64,000 nt of DNA from Siphonobacter sp. BAB-5405 (GTDB lineage Bacteria > Bacteroidota > Bacteroidia > Cytophagales > Spirosomataceae), in contig NZ_NJAG01000002.1 in assembly GCF_002872335.1 (NCBI RefSeq), positions 1-64,000 on the forward strand, given 5' to 3'. Position numbers and translations under genes: made by a program. A model generated the notes under the pieces. It did no database searches, was not told where the DNA came from, and saw only the letters and a program-made list of their open reading frames with translations. Shown one piece after another: positions 1 through 8,586 of the stretch. Positions within the stretch are counted from its first letter, which is position 1; the number at the start of each line of letters is the position of its first letter.

Positions 1-22
1 AGCGTAAGCGAATTACGATTAT

Positions 23-59
23 AAAAAAAGGACGGCTTAGTTAAGTCGTCCTTTTTTTT
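23..59. terminator. Bidirectional hairpin terminator
   Basis: A run of A, a GC-containing inverted repeat (GGACG...CGTCC with further pairing inside) and a run of eight T form a hairpin flanked by A and T tracts. It lies 45 nt beyond the stop of the minus-strand membrane protein gene and could also stop plus-strand transcription entering the window. Confidence 0.75.
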
Positions 60-104
60 ATAATTCAATTATTTTTTGTATGACCAACAAGGTCTAAATC
101 TGTC

Positions 105-410
105 TTAAAACAGGGGATACAGATAGACTAGAACCACTAGAAAGAGGACATAACTAAAATAGAAACAGTAGAGATAGATGCTGTTTTTAAAATAAAGAAG
201 TCTTAGGCTTCTATGTTTCAAGATTCTGATCAGTACAACCGTTACTACTATAAAAAATAGAACGGCACTTAGTCGTGTAAAGCCCTGTACGTAAGCCCGT
301 AAGGCAGGAGCAGAAGAAAAGATCCCATTCAAGGAGCTAATTATAAAACTAAGACAGATCCCAGTAAAGCCGATGACCTGCGGAACGCGGTATTTTCTGA
401 CATTCAGCAT
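105..410 (-). CDS. Small hypothetical membrane protein
   Basis: Unrecognised protein of about 101 residues. It has a basic N-terminus followed by three hydrophobic stretches (about residues 11-27, 48-68 and 77-98), so it is probably an inner-membrane protein. I chose the ATG at 410; a GTG at 437 would add nine residues with no obvious merit. The gene is monocistronic, with a hairpin terminator at 23-59 downstream. The membrane segments and the matching terminator are the only evidence that it is real; no family was recognised. Confidence 0.5.
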   Translation of the reverse strand: MLNVRKYRVPQVIGFTGICLSFIISSLNGIFSSAPALRAYVQGFTRLSAVLFFIVVTVVLIRILKHRSLRLLYFKNSIYLYCFYFSYVLFLVVLVYLYPLF

Positions 411-661
411 AAACGTTTTTGAATAGATAGGAGGCACTGCTAATATAAGTATTTATACTAGGAAATTGATCCTGCAAACGCTTTTACTAGCGTACGTATT
501 TTCGATATTCTCAGTTCCTTTTACCGGAGCAGGCCAGGCTGGTCAATGTATACCGGATGAAAGAGTCGTGACGCTGCCCATCCGTATTAAAAAGGGGGAG
601 ATGGTAGCCCAGAAACCCGGATTTGCCCTCTCCCCGCTGTATAGGGTGCACGAGGTACCAG

Positions 662-1978
662 TTAAATCAGTTTTCGATCCGCATCAAACGCTTCCAGATA
701 ATCCGAAACGCGTTTCACGAACTGCCCACCCAGTGAACCATCGACGATCCGGTGGTCGTACGAATGGGAAATGAACATTTTGTGACGAATACCAATCAGA
801 TCTCCTTCGGGGGTTTCAATGACGGCCGGTTTTTTCTGGATTGCTCCAAAGGCCATGATGGCTACCTGCGGCTGTACAATGATGGGTGTACCCATAAGGT
901 TTCCGAAAGTACCGATGTTCGAGACGGTATAGGTACCATCGGCCAGGTCATCGGCTTTGAGCTTGTTTTCGCGGGCTCTTTTGGTAAGGTCGTTGATCTT
1001 CTTGGTTAATCCCACCAAATTGTACTGATCGGCGTTGTGAATCACCGGTACAATCAAATTGCCACTGGGCAAAGCCACGGCCATACCTACGTTTACTGCT
1101 TTTTTGATGAGAATACGATCCCCCTCCACCGAACTGTTAATCATCGGGAAATCCTTGATGGCTTTCACTACGGCTTCGATCAGTAGCGGGGTATAGGTAA
1201 GGTTTTCTCCATATTCTTTCTGGAATTGAACTTTCATGCGTTCACGCCAGCGAACAATAGCCGTCATGTCCGTTTCGACGAAACTGCTGACGTGCGGAGC
1301 AATGCGTTTGGAATCCACCATTCGTTCCGCAATCAGTTTCCGCATACGATCCATCTCCTGAATTTCTACGTCACCTGTACTAAAGCTGGGCTTGCTTACG
1401 ACGGGAGCTGATGCTACTGGAGTCGGCTTGGGCTCGGGAGTAGCGGGCGGCGTTGACCGTCGGGCAACGTAGTCCAGCATATCGTTTTTGGTGACCCGAC
1501 CATCCACGCCCGTACCGGGAACGGTATTCAGCTCGTCCATGGAAATCCCCTCCGTCTGACTGATCGTCAGCACCAGCGGCGAATAATACCGGCCTACGTT
1601 CGCAGTATTTTCCGTACGAACCGGTTCACTAATGGCCGTCTGTACCTGATTTTCGAGGTAACTGGCGGCTTCTTCCGTATCGCTTATTTCTTCAGGAGCT
1701 TTCGGTTGCGATGTTGTAGCTTCCGAAGATGTTGTACCCACGGCATCGGTTTCGACCCGGCAAATGGGTTTGCCAATGGTCGCCACATCGCCTTCCTGCA
1801 CGAGCCATTCTTTCAAGATACCCGCCTGGGTTGCCGGAATTTCCGTATCTACTTTGTCCGTCGCCACTTCCAGCAAAGGTTCATCCATTTCCACACGATC
1901 ACCCGGCTTTTTGAGCAACGTGAGTACCGTGGCTTCATGAATGCTTTCGCCCATGGCAGGCATAAGAATCTCAGTCAT
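662..1978 (-). CDS. 2-oxo acid dehydrogenase E2 component (dihydrolipoamide acyltransferase)
   Basis: E2 core enzyme of a 2-oxo acid dehydrogenase complex. It transfers an acyl group from lipoamide to CoA in the cytoplasm. About 438 residues: an N-terminal lipoyl domain with the lipoylated lysine at residue 42 (TDKVDTE), an acidic Pro/Thr-rich linker, a peripheral subunit-binding domain near residues 130-175, a second Pro/Ala linker, and the C-terminal acyltransferase domain with the catalytic HSYDHRIVDG motif. The start at 1978 (MTEILMPAMGES) is the family N-terminus and lies 27 nt after a TACCTTTG promoter box; a longer ORF runs through that box. Substrate (pyruvate, branched-chain or 2-oxoglutarate) cannot be assigned from sequence alone; the E1 and E3 genes are not in the window. 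Confidence 0.95.
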   Translation of the reverse strand: MTEILMPAMGESIHEATVLTLLKKPGDRVEMDEPLLEVATDKVDTEIPATQAGILKEWLVQEGDVATIGKPICRVETDAVGTTSSEATTSQPKAPEEISDTEEAASYLENQVQTAISEPVRTENTANVGRYYSPLVLTISQTEGISMDELNTVPGTGVDGRVTKNDMLDYVARRSTPPATPEPKPTPVASAPVVSKPSFSTGDVEIQEMDRMRKLIAERMVDSKRIAPHVSSFVETDMTAIVRWRERMKVQFQKEYGENLTYTPLLIEAVVKAIKDFPMINSSVEGDRILIKKAVNVGMAVALPSGNLIVPVIHNADQYNLVGLTKKINDLTKRARENKLKADDLADGTYTVSNIGTFGNLMGTPIIVQPQVAIMAFGAIQKKPAVIETPEGDLIGIRHKMFISHSYDHRIVDGSLGGQFVKRVSDYLEAFDADRKLI

Positions 1979-2004
1979 AGATTGATTCTGTTTGGCGTTT
2001 CGGG

Positions 2005-2012
2005 CAAAGGTA
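2005..2012 (-). promoter_or_regulatory. TAnnTTTG-type -7 promoter box for the E2 gene
   Basis: TACCTTTG on the minus strand, 26 nt before the E2 start codon. It matches the Bacteroidota -7 consensus, so E2 probably has its own promoter in the gap after cinA. No clear -33 TTTG is seen. Confidence 0.6.
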
Positions 2013-2038
2013 CTAGGTACTTCTGCCCAATTCACGTA

Positions 2039-3298
2039 TTAATCCAAGGGAAGGCCTACTAGCACTTTCCGCAACAAATTTAAGAGAGAAAGGGCCGTTT
2101 GATGAATATTCTGTGGACGGTCCCCCCCTAAAGTCAGTTTTTTCGTAATGGTTTGCTCGGGAGATGCCAGGGCAATCCAGATGGTTCCTACGGGTTTTTC
2201 GGTAGTACCACCGTCGGGACCGGCAATGCCACTGGTAGCGAGTCCGAAGGTAGTTCCGAAGCGTTCGCGTACGCCTTCGGCCATTTCCCGGATGGTTGGC
2301 TCTGAAACAGCTCCGTAGTTCTCCAGCGTAGCGGACTGAACATCGAGTGTATTCATCTTGGCCGCATTGGAATAACTCACCACGCCTGCCTGAAAATACG
2401 CTGAGCTTCCCGGAATCTTTGTAATCAGGTGGGAGAGGTACCCACCCGTACAGCTTTCGGCAATGGCTAAACTATGGCCGGATTCACGTAGTAAGCGGGC
2501 TACTACGTCTTCAATCTCATCGCTATCGTAGCCATATACGTAGGTAGAAATCAGCGGTAAAACCTTGGCGATCTCAGCGTTCGCTTCCGCTTGCAGGACT
2601 TCCAGCGATTCGCCGGTGGCCGTCAGCCGAAGTTTCACCATACCCATCGAAGGTAAGTACGCCAGTTTGATGTGTGAGGGCAATGCATCTTCCCAAGCTT
2701 CGATACGTTCGGCCAGAAAAGATTCACCAATACCAATGGTACGCAGCATTTTATGGTGAATAACTGGTAAGGGAAACGTCGACTTAATGCGGGGTAGCAC
2801 CTCATCCGTCATCAGTCCCTTCATTTCATGCGGAACGCCGGGTAAGGAAACAAATACCGTACCGCGTTCATAGAACCACATGCCCGGAGCCGTACCCCGC
2901 GTATTGGGAAGGTAGGTGGCATTCAGGGGCAGAGAAGCCTGTAACTTATTGATTTCGGTAAGTTCCCTCCCCCTTTTCTGGAAAAATTCGGTTACGAATA
3001 CTAACGCTTCCGGGTGGATGGCCTGGCCGGTATTAAAGTATTCACAAAGGGTAGTTTTGGTGATGTCATCTTTGGTAGGACCTAAGCCGCCTGTTAGTAT
3101 GACAATGTCAGCTCGTTGTTCGGCTTCGCTCAAAATACTCAAAATAGCGGCTCGCTGGTCACCCACCGAGCTTTTGCGAACGGTACGTACGCCGATGGCT
3201 GACAACTCAGCCCCAATCCATTGCGTATTCGTATCGGTGATTTGGCCAAAAAGGATTTCATCGCCAATCGTTATAATTTCTGCCGTAACGGGTCTCAT
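2039..3298 (-). CDS. cinA: CinA family nicotinamide-nucleotide amidohydrolase
   Basis: CinA/PncC-type protein of about 420 residues, the full family length. The N-terminal MoaB/MogA-like domain starts TAEIITIGDEIL and carries GGLGPTKDD. The C-terminal amidohydrolase domain has SLAIAESCTGG and TSGIAGPDGG, the active-site region that deamidates nicotinamide mononucleotide to nicotinate mononucleotide in pyridine-nucleotide recycling. The start is the ATG at 3298 (MRPVTAEI); a TTG or other start seven codons upstream would add a non-conserved leader. It precedes the E2 gene by 60 nt on the same strand, but E2 appears to have its own promoter. Despite its historical name, nothing here links it to competence, although comEC lies 28 kb away. 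Confidence 0.95.
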   Translation of the reverse strand: MRPVTAEIITIGDEILFGQITDTNTQWIGAELSAIGVRTVRKSSVGDQRAAILSILSEAEQRADIVILTGGLGPTKDDITKTTLCEYFNTGQAIHPEALVFVTEFFQKRGRELTEINKLQASLPLNATYLPNTRGTAPGMWFYERGTVFVSLPGVPHEMKGLMTDEVLPRIKSTFPLPVIHHKMLRTIGIGESFLAERIEAWEDALPSHIKLAYLPSMGMVKLRLTATGESLEVLQAEANAEIAKVLPLISTYVYGYDSDEIEDVVARLLRESGHSLAIAESCTGGYLSHLITKIPGSSAYFQAGVVSYSNAAKMNTLDVQSATLENYGAVSEPTIREMAEGVRERFGTTFGLATSGIAGPDGGTTEKPVGTIWIALASPEQTITKKLTLGGDRPQNIHQTALSLLNLLRKVLVGLPLD

Positions 3299-3411
3299 GA
3301 GAGTAAACTTGAATGTCAATAATCAAGAAAGTAGGGGACTGGCATAGATTCTTGAGTACCCTTACGCAGCTGGACTATCGAAAGTCTGATGTGATGTTTT
3401 CGATTTTGGTC

Positions 3412-3419
3412 TATTTTTG
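3412..3419 (+). promoter_or_regulatory. TAnnTTTG promoter box for DUF4197 gene
   Basis: TATTTTTG, 71 nt upstream of the ATG at 3491, in the divergent gap between cinA and the DUF4197 gene. It fits the Bacteroidota -7 consensus. Confidence 0.5.
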
Positions 3420-3490
3420 CGGCTTAAAACTACATAAAAAACGAAGTTTAACCGTTTAAATCTACAACCACCTACTAGAACAGAAACCCA

Positions 3491-4255
3491 ATGAAAAAGG
3501 TTATAGGAAGTTTACTTGTTGTATGCTTATCCATACAGTTAGCTCAGGCTCAAAGCGATAGTACACAGAATACGCAGCGGAAAAGTGGTTGGGGTGGGAT
3601 TTTAGAAAAAGCAGGGAGTATATTAAAACAAGGCTCCCAGGGGACATCCAGTTCGGACGAGATTGCGAATGGGTTGAAAGAGGCTTTGACCTTAGGTATT
3701 AAAAAGGGCTCCGAACAGGCTTCAAAGACGGATGGTTTCTATAAAAATGCACTCATCAAAATTTTGCTGCCTCCCGAAGTACAAAAAGTAGAAGGAACCT
3801 TACGAAAAATTGGCTTAGGCAAACAGGTCGATCAGTTTGTACTCACGCTAAACCGGGGAGCGGAGGACGCATCCAAGAAAGCATTCCCTATTTTCGTGGA
3901 TGCGATTACTAAAATGACGATTACGGATGCAATTTCGATTCTGAAAGGAGAGAAAAACGCCGCCACCGAGTACCTGAAGCGTACATCGTTTGATGCCCTC
4001 TACAAGGAATTCAACCCGATCATTCAAACTTCCATTGATAAGACGCAGGCCACTAAGTATTACGGAACGATTGTGACGGCCTATAATCGAATTCCTCTGG
4101 TCCCCCAGAAACTCAATCCTGACCTGGATGATTACGCCACCCGTAAAGCCATTGACGGATTGTTTTTGCTAGTCGAACAGGAAGAAGCAAAAATTCGGGA
4201 GAACCCCGCCGCCCGCGTAACTGATTTGCTGAAGAAGGTATTTGGGCAGCAGTAG
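3491..4255 (+). CDS. DUF4197 domain-containing secreted protein
   Basis: A 254-residue protein whose function is not known. It has a cleavable signal peptide (residues 1-20, ending AQAQ), a short polar spacer, and from about residue 53 the full DUF4197 domain. Recognisable family blocks are GLKEALTLGIKKGSEQ, KILLPPEVQKVE, FVDAITKMTITDAISILKG and the C-terminal NPAARVTDLLKKVFG. The export signal suggests periplasmic or envelope location. It is monocistronic, downstream of a TATTTTTG box and upstream of an inverted repeat at 4261-4346. Family assignment is firm; a role cannot be inferred from neighbours (cinA divergent, gldC downstream). Confidence 0.9.
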   Translation: MKKVIGSLLVVCLSIQLAQAQSDSTQNTQRKSGWGGILEKAGSILKQGSQGTSSSDEIANGLKEALTLGIKKGSEQASKTDGFYKNALIKILLPPEVQKVEGTLRKIGLGKQVDQFVLTLNRGAEDASKKAFPIFVDAITKMTITDAISILKGEKNAATEYLKRTSFDALYKEFNPIIQTSIDKTQATKYYGTIVTAYNRIPLVPQKLNPDLDDYATRKAIDGLFLLVEQEEAKIRENPAARVTDLLKKVFGQQ

Positions 4256-4260
4256 CGGCG

Positions 4261-4346
4261 GTTTTGAGTTTTGGTAAGGGTGAGTTAGTCTAAAAAACAA
4301 CACACCGAAAACCAGAATAGACGATTCTACCCTGAAAACTCAAAAC
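4261..4346. repeat. Intergenic inverted repeat with 12-bp arms
   Basis: GTTTTGAGTTTT (4261-4272) is repeated as its exact reverse complement AAAACTCAAAAC (4335-4346) around a 62-nt loop, immediately after the DUF4197 stop. Some further pairing is possible (GGG at 4278-4280 with CCC before the right arm). There is no T-run, so it is not a canonical terminator. It resembles the intergenic repeats at 16358 and 21685. Confidence 0.6.
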
Positions 4347-4424
4347 GCATCCGGAACTTATCGGAAGTTTTCAGTCTTTACTTACCTGATTTAATTCTTT
4401 GTAACGGGCCTTGTGCCATATTGT

Positions 4425-4778
4425 ATGAAAAAAGCAGAAATCCATTTCGACATTGAGCTTGACGAGAATAACGTTCCCAATAAGATTTACTGGGACGCTT
4501 CGGATAACCCGAATGAGGGTCTCAATGATACACAAGCCATTTCGATTGCTACCTGGGATCGCTATCACCGGGCAACGATGAAACTGGATTTGTGGACCAA
4601 AGACATGGAAGTAGGAGATATGAAGCAATTCTACATTGAAATTATGTCGGGTGTGGCGGATTCCGTAATTTCTGCTACGGGCGACAAAAAAATGGCCGAA
4701 CAGATTCACGACGTTTGCAAAATCCTGAGTCGTAACCTGAAGGCCGAACTGGAAGAATTGCAGCGTAACAGTAAATAA
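4425..4778 (+). CDS. gldC: Gliding motility protein GldC
   Basis: GldC homologue of 117 residues, the usual size. Diagnostic segments are KKAEIHFDIELDENNVPNKI, WDASDNPNEG, MKLDLWTKDMEVGDMKQF and ATGDKKMAEQIHD. GldC is a small soluble protein found with the Bacteroidota gliding machinery; its exact role is unclear, and in Flavobacterium it supports but is not strictly required for motility. The ATG at 4425 gives the family start MKKAEI; an in-frame GTG four codons upstream is less likely. It is followed after 6 nt by a secreted thioredoxin-like gene, so the two are probably co-transcribed. A TAATTCTTTG element (4392-4401) may be the promoter. Confidence 0.93.
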   Translation: MKKAEIHFDIELDENNVPNKIYWDASDNPNEGLNDTQAISIATWDRYHRATMKLDLWTKDMEVGDMKQFYIEIMSGVADSVISATGDKKMAEQIHDVCKILSRNLKAELEELQRNSK

Positions 4779-4784
4779 ACGAGC

Positions 4785-5810
4785 ATGGGAAACCTGAAAA
4801 AGGCCCTGCTCTTCGGCTATTTTAGCCTGTTGATGGGGTCGGTGTGGGCTCAGGGCGTATCCTTTGTTCAGGGTAACCTCCGTACGCCTTTTACGCAGGC
4901 GAAAGCTCAAAAAAAGGCGGTTTTCGTGGAAGTGTATTCACCTACCTGCCACGTTTGCGAGAGCTTTAAACCCACGTTTCAGCAAGCTTCAGTAGGTGCC
5001 GCTTACAATGCCCGTTTCATAAGCTACAAGCTCGATATTAATTCACCCGAAGCTCAGGCTTTTCTGGCTAAGCAGCACCTGGTAGTACCTTCTTTGCCAC
5101 TGTTCTTATTTTTTGATGCGGACGTGAAATTACTACATGCTCAGAACGTGAGTAATTCAGCTAAAGAGGTGATTTCTGTAGCTAATACGGCCCTAGACGC
5201 TACGAAACGGAGCAGTGGGTATGCCAATCGTTTTAAAAAAGGAGAACGTACTACTGCCTTTTTGCTAGAGTACGGCTCATTTACGCGAATCGTCCGGGAT
5301 ACGGTAGCGAATGTACAGGTGATGCAGGCGTATGCTAAGGCTTTACCCAACAGTGCGTACACCAGCAAACCTGCGTTCACGGCGTTGCAGAAGGTAGTGA
5401 TGGATGCGGAGAATCCACTTTTTACGTACTTCATGTCGCATTTAACGGCGTATAAAGGAAAATATCCTCCGCAGGAAGTGACGAAAGCCGGGGAATCCAT
5501 TGTGATGAATACTTTGTACGCAGGTCGGGCGGCGTTTATGGCTCCGGAACGAATCCAGAAAATTGGATCGTACCTGACTACCCTGGGACTGGATGCAAAA
5601 TCAGTAGAAAACCGAACTCTGATACCCGATTTGAACGCTTTATTGCGGGCTCAGCGGTGGGGACAATTGCTCGATCGGATCAATCGGTACGAGAAAGTGG
5701 GTGGTCCCGGTGCGGCTGAATGTTCGTACCTGGCTTCGTATCTGCGAAGTAAATCGAATAACCCGCAAATTCTTCAAAAAGCGGCTACATTAGCCAGCCG
5801 GGGAAATTGA
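4785..5810 (+). CDS. Secreted thioredoxin-family protein (CxxC)
   Basis: A 341-residue protein with a signal peptide (residues 1-22, cut after VWA) and an N-terminal thioredoxin fold. The redox motif is CHVC (Cys55 and Cys58), followed by the typical helix and a conserved cis-Pro region (VPSLPLFLFF). The fold spans about residues 28-140; the remaining 200 residues are helical and not assigned to a family, a layout seen in Bacteroidota periplasmic thiol-disulfide proteins. It should act in the periplasm on disulfides, substrate unknown. It lies 6 nt after gldC and ends at a strong bidirectional terminator shared with convergent uxaC. Confidence 0.85.
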   Translation: MGNLKKALLFGYFSLLMGSVWAQGVSFVQGNLRTPFTQAKAQKKAVFVEVYSPTCHVCESFKPTFQQASVGAAYNARFISYKLDINSPEAQAFLAKQHLVVPSLPLFLFFDADVKLLHAQNVSNSAKEVISVANTALDATKRSSGYANRFKKGERTTAFLLEYGSFTRIVRDTVANVQVMQAYAKALPNSAYTSKPAFTALQKVVMDAENPLFTYFMSHLTAYKGKYPPQEVTKAGESIVMNTLYAGRAAFMAPERIQKIGSYLTTLGLDAKSVENRTLIPDLNALLRAQRWGQLLDRINRYEKVGGPGAAECSYLASYLRSKSNNPQILQKAATLASRGN

Positions 5811-5816
5811 TAATAG

Positions 5817-5846
5817 AAAAAGGCCTGCGATATCGCAGGCCTTTTT
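5817..5846. terminator. Perfect palindromic bidirectional terminator
   Basis: AAAAAGGCCTGCGAT followed by its exact complement, ending in TTTTT. It sits 6 nt after the thioredoxin-like gene and 22 nt after the uxaC stop, serving both convergent genes. Confidence 0.9.
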
Positions 5847-5868
5847 AACGATAGGCTTCAAAACCCTA

Positions 5869-7293
5869 TTAAAACTGGAAATATTCTTTCGCGTTGCGGT
5901 AGCAAATGTTCTGCACCAGTTGACCCAGCCATTCGATATCCGCCGGTAACTCGCCATTTTCCACATCGTTGCCAATCATGTTACACAGAATACGGCGGAA
6001 ATACTCGTGACGGGGATAGGAAAGGAAGCTGCGGGAATCCGTAAGCATACCCAGAAAACGACTCAACAAGCCCATGTTGGAAAGAGCATTGATTTGCTTT
6101 TCCATGCCATCTTTCTGATCCAGGAACCACCAGCCCGAGCCCCACTGGACTTTACCCGGCGTGGTACCATCATTGAAGTTTCCGATCATCGTAGCGAACA
6201 CCTCATTGTCGGCCGGGTTCAGGTTGTACAGAATCGTCTTTGCCAGTTTGTTCTCGTTATCGAGCATGCCCATGAACGTGCTCAACGAACGGGCCTGTGG
6301 GAAGTCGCCAATGGAATCCCAGCCCGTATCGGGGCCGAGTTCGCGTAACAAACGCGTATTGTTATTCCGTAAAGCTCCCAGGTGATACTGTTGCGTCCAG
6401 CCTTTTTCCCAGTCCATGATGGCAAACTCAATCAGCATGGCCGATTTGAATTTCTGCCGTTCTTCAAACGTAGGTAACTGGCCGCTACGGGCTTTGGCGA
6501 AAATGGTACGAATCTCAGATTCAGTATATTCAGCGGCATAAACCTGCTCCAGGCCGTGATCAGACAAACGTCCGCCCAGGGAAGCGAAGAAGTCATGACG
6601 TTGCCGCAGAGCCGCTACGTATTCATCGTAAGTACTAACCGAGAGGTTCGAAACGGCCTCAATTTTATCAACGTAGGCGTTAAACTCCGCCGGATTGTCG
6701 ATGGAAAGCATGGCCTTGTCCGGACGAAACGTCGGGAGTACTTTCAGGTCAAGGCCTTCGGCGGCAATTTGCTGGTGGTATTTCAGATCATCGGAAGGAT
6801 CATCCGTTGTACAAACCACTTCTACATTCATGCGGCGAAGCAGATTCCGTACGGAATAATCCGATGTATTGAGCAGGGCGGTGGCTTCGTCGTAAATGTC
6901 TTTCGCTGAAGCCGCATTCAGTACCCGGTCAATGCCAAAATACCGCTGCAGCTCCAGGTGAGTCCAGTGGTACAGTGGATTCCGCATGGTATACGGAACG
7001 GTCTCGGCCCATTTCTGGAATTTCTCGAAATCCGAAGCATCACCCGTACAGTATCGTTCCGCTACGCCATTGGTACGCATCGCCCGCCACTTGTAATGAT
7101 CGCCATACAACCAGATTTGAGTCAGATTGGAAAAATTTTTATCGGCTGCAATCTGGTCGGGTGGGAGATGGCAGTGGTAATCAATGATGGGCATGGCCCG
7201 GGCAAAATCATGATATAAGGTACGAGCGGTTTCAGTTTGAAGGAGGAAATCTTCGCTCAGGAACGGCTTGACTGACAATAAGGTGGCGTTCAT
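5869..7293 (-). CDS. uxaC: Glucuronate (uronate) isomerase UxaC
   Basis: Cytoplasmic isomerase converting D-glucuronate to D-fructuronate and D-galacturonate to D-tagaturonate, the first step of hexuronate catabolism. The 474-residue product has the family start PFLSEDFLLQTETARTLY, the metal-site motif DYHCHLPP (His40 and His42) of the amidohydrolase superfamily, TDDPSDDLKYH, and the C-terminal PRHEYFRRILCNMIG block. The ATG at 7293 is chosen because it gives the usual length; an ATG at 7326 would add 11 residues. No uxaA/B or kdg genes adjoin it, so the hexuronate pathway must be completed elsewhere. A TPR gene lies 89 nt upstream on the same strand. Confidence 0.96.
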   Translation of the reverse strand: MNATLLSVKPFLSEDFLLQTETARTLYHDFARAMPIIDYHCHLPPDQIAADKNFSNLTQIWLYGDHYKWRAMRTNGVAERYCTGDASDFEKFQKWAETVPYTMRNPLYHWTHLELQRYFGIDRVLNAASAKDIYDEATALLNTSDYSVRNLLRRMNVEVVCTTDDPSDDLKYHQQIAAEGLDLKVLPTFRPDKAMLSIDNPAEFNAYVDKIEAVSNLSVSTYDEYVAALRQRHDFFASLGGRLSDHGLEQVYAAEYTESEIRTIFAKARSGQLPTFEERQKFKSAMLIEFAIMDWEKGWTQQYHLGALRNNNTRLLRELGPDTGWDSIGDFPQARSLSTFMGMLDNENKLAKTILYNLNPADNEVFATMIGNFNDGTTPGKVQWGSGWWFLDQKDGMEKQINALSNMGLLSRFLGMLTDSRSFLSYPRHEYFRRILCNMIGNDVENGELPADIEWLGQLVQNICYRNAKEYFQF

Positions 7294-7382
7294 ACGAATA
7301 GCGTTCTTTCTGTCAAGACCTGACATTTGAACCCTATCCCTGAAAAAAGAATGAAAATTAAAATCAATTTAAGCAAAAGCCC

Positions 7383-7934
7383 TTATTTCCGCAGCTGAAT
7401 GGGTTTTCCAAAGTGCGTTTGAAGATAGTAAGCCGCATTTTCGTCACCCAACTGAGCAGCCTGTTCCCAATCCATGCGAGCGGAATCAAATTGTTTGAGA
7501 CGGTACCGGGCTTCCCCCCGAAAACGGAGTACATTGGCATTCTCCGAGCGGGAATGCCACACGGCTTTGTCCAGTTCCAGAAAGGCCTGATCCGTTTCTT
7601 CCAGTTCCAAATGAGAAAGGCCTTTGTAGAGAAAACATTCCCACAAGGTATTATCGTACGCCGAAGAGTGCGTAAAATCGTATAAAGCCGAGTAATAGTT
7701 GCTCAGGTAGTAATTACAAATACCCCGATACAGATAAGCAACGGCCGATTTCGGATACCGATTGACTAATAAGGTAAAGTACGCGTGAGCTTCCTCGTAT
7801 TGCTTATTCTGCACCAGTTCAATACCCTCGGCAAAGCGTTTGCGGTCTTTATCAGCGGGTGTGTCATGATCTTCCGTAAAATACCGGATGATTACATAGG
7901 GAATCAGCAATAGTATGAGAGCAATGGTTTCCAT
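7383..7934 (-). CDS. Membrane-anchored TPR protein
   Basis: A 183-residue protein with one N-terminal membrane helix (residues 1-19) followed by about three to four tetratricopeptide repeats (residues 30-175; for example NKQYEEAHAYFTLLVNRYPKS and YLYRGICNYYLSNYYSALYDF). It probably serves as a protein-interaction module at the membrane; no partner is evident. It starts 8 nt after the stop of the MmcQ/YjbR gene on the same strand, so these genes and the tiny membrane protein upstream are likely one transcript. Confidence 0.85.
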   Translation of the reverse strand: METIALILLLIPYVIIRYFTEDHDTPADKDRKRFAEGIELVQNKQYEEAHAYFTLLVNRYPKSAVAYLYRGICNYYLSNYYSALYDFTHSSAYDNTLWECFLYKGLSHLELEETDQAFLELDKAVWHSRSENANVLRFRGEARYRLKQFDSARMDWEQAAQLGDENAAYYLQTHFGKPIQLRK

Positions 7935-7942
7935 ATACTGAA

Positions 7943-8302
7943 CTAACCGTTGAGCGACTGAGCCAGCTCAGCCTGTACTTTCTTGGGTAAACTCGCCACA
8001 ACCAACGCGTACGAGTGGTCAATCAATTCACGGAAAAGGGTCTGATTTCGATTGGCTTTTACCGTATTCCAATGTTTTTTGTTCATGTGATAACCCGGCA
8101 CAATCCAATCGTATTGCTCGCGTAACTCCAACGCTCGCTCCGGATCACATTTTAAATTACAGGCAAACTCTTCGGCATCCAGCGAGGTGAGAGCGAATAC
8201 TTTTCCCATGACTTTATACACCAGCGTGTCGGGTCCAAAGGGCGTTTCTTCCGACACCCCGGCTTTACGAAGACAATACTCGCGAAACTGTTCTAAATCC
8301 AC
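7943..8302 (-). CDS. MmcQ/YjbR family DNA-binding-like protein
   Basis: A 119-residue protein of the MmcQ/YjbR family (CyaY-like fold, proposed DNA binding, no established function). Family blocks are EQFREYCLRKAGVSEETPFGPDTLVYKVMGKVFAL, CDPERALELREQYDWIVPGYHMNKKHWNTV and the C-terminal DHSYALVVASLPK. I chose the GTG at 8302 because it gives the usual family start (MDLEQFREYC) and avoids overlapping the upstream gene; GTG 8341 or TTG 8347 would give an extended N-terminus that overlaps the preceding stop. Part of a probable small operon with the neighbouring 65-residue membrane protein and the TPR gene. Confidence 0.85.
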   Translation of the reverse strand: MDLEQFREYCLRKAGVSEETPFGPDTLVYKVMGKVFALTSLDAEEFACNLKCDPERALELREQYDWIVPGYHMNKKHWNTVKANRNQTLFRELIDHSYALVVASLPKKVQAELAQSLNG

Positions 8303-8324
8303 ACGCTTAAACGGATAAACGGTC

Positions 8325-8519
8325 TTAACGGGTGAGAGCACGCACAAGCATCACCACCAGACAAAAAAGGAACATGATAATACTGATCCGATTGATGCCG
8401 TGCATCATGCGGAGATTGAAACTATCCGGTCGGGAAGGATCTTTCTTCCCAAAAACCCGAAAAAAGTATCGAAAGGCTTCTCCGAGTTTAAATTGGTTTT
8501 TGATGCGATTGCTATCCAT
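8325..8519 (-). CDS. Small membrane protein, DUF6728-like
   Basis: A 64-residue protein with a basic soluble N-terminus (FKLGEAFRYFFRVFGKKDP) and one C-terminal membrane helix (ISIIMFLFCLVVMLVRAL). The pattern KKDPsRPdsFNLRmMHgINRISIIMFL resembles a small Bacteroidota family that I recall as DUF6728; this is from memory and was not checked. The ATG at 8519 is preferred to the upstream TTG. The gene ends 22 nt before the MmcQ/YjbR start and is likely co-transcribed with it. Function unknown. Confidence 0.7.
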   Translation of the reverse strand: MDSNRIKNQFKLGEAFRYFFRVFGKKDPSRPDSFNLRMMHGINRISIIMFLFCLVVMLVRALTR

Positions 8520-8586
8520 GGTATCCTCATTCAAGTAAATAGATCAACCTGAAAAAGAGAGCATTCCAGGTTCTATTCCTATACTG

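Noticed and set aside
466-774. Plus-strand ORF of 102 codons with a hydrophobic N-terminus
   Set aside because: It begins at TTG, and its last third is antisense to the well-supported E2 gene. No family was recognised; only positions 466-661 could be coding.
4371-4910. Minus-strand ORF of 179 codons
   Set aside because: Antisense to gldC and the start of the thioredoxin-like gene, both of which have firm homology.
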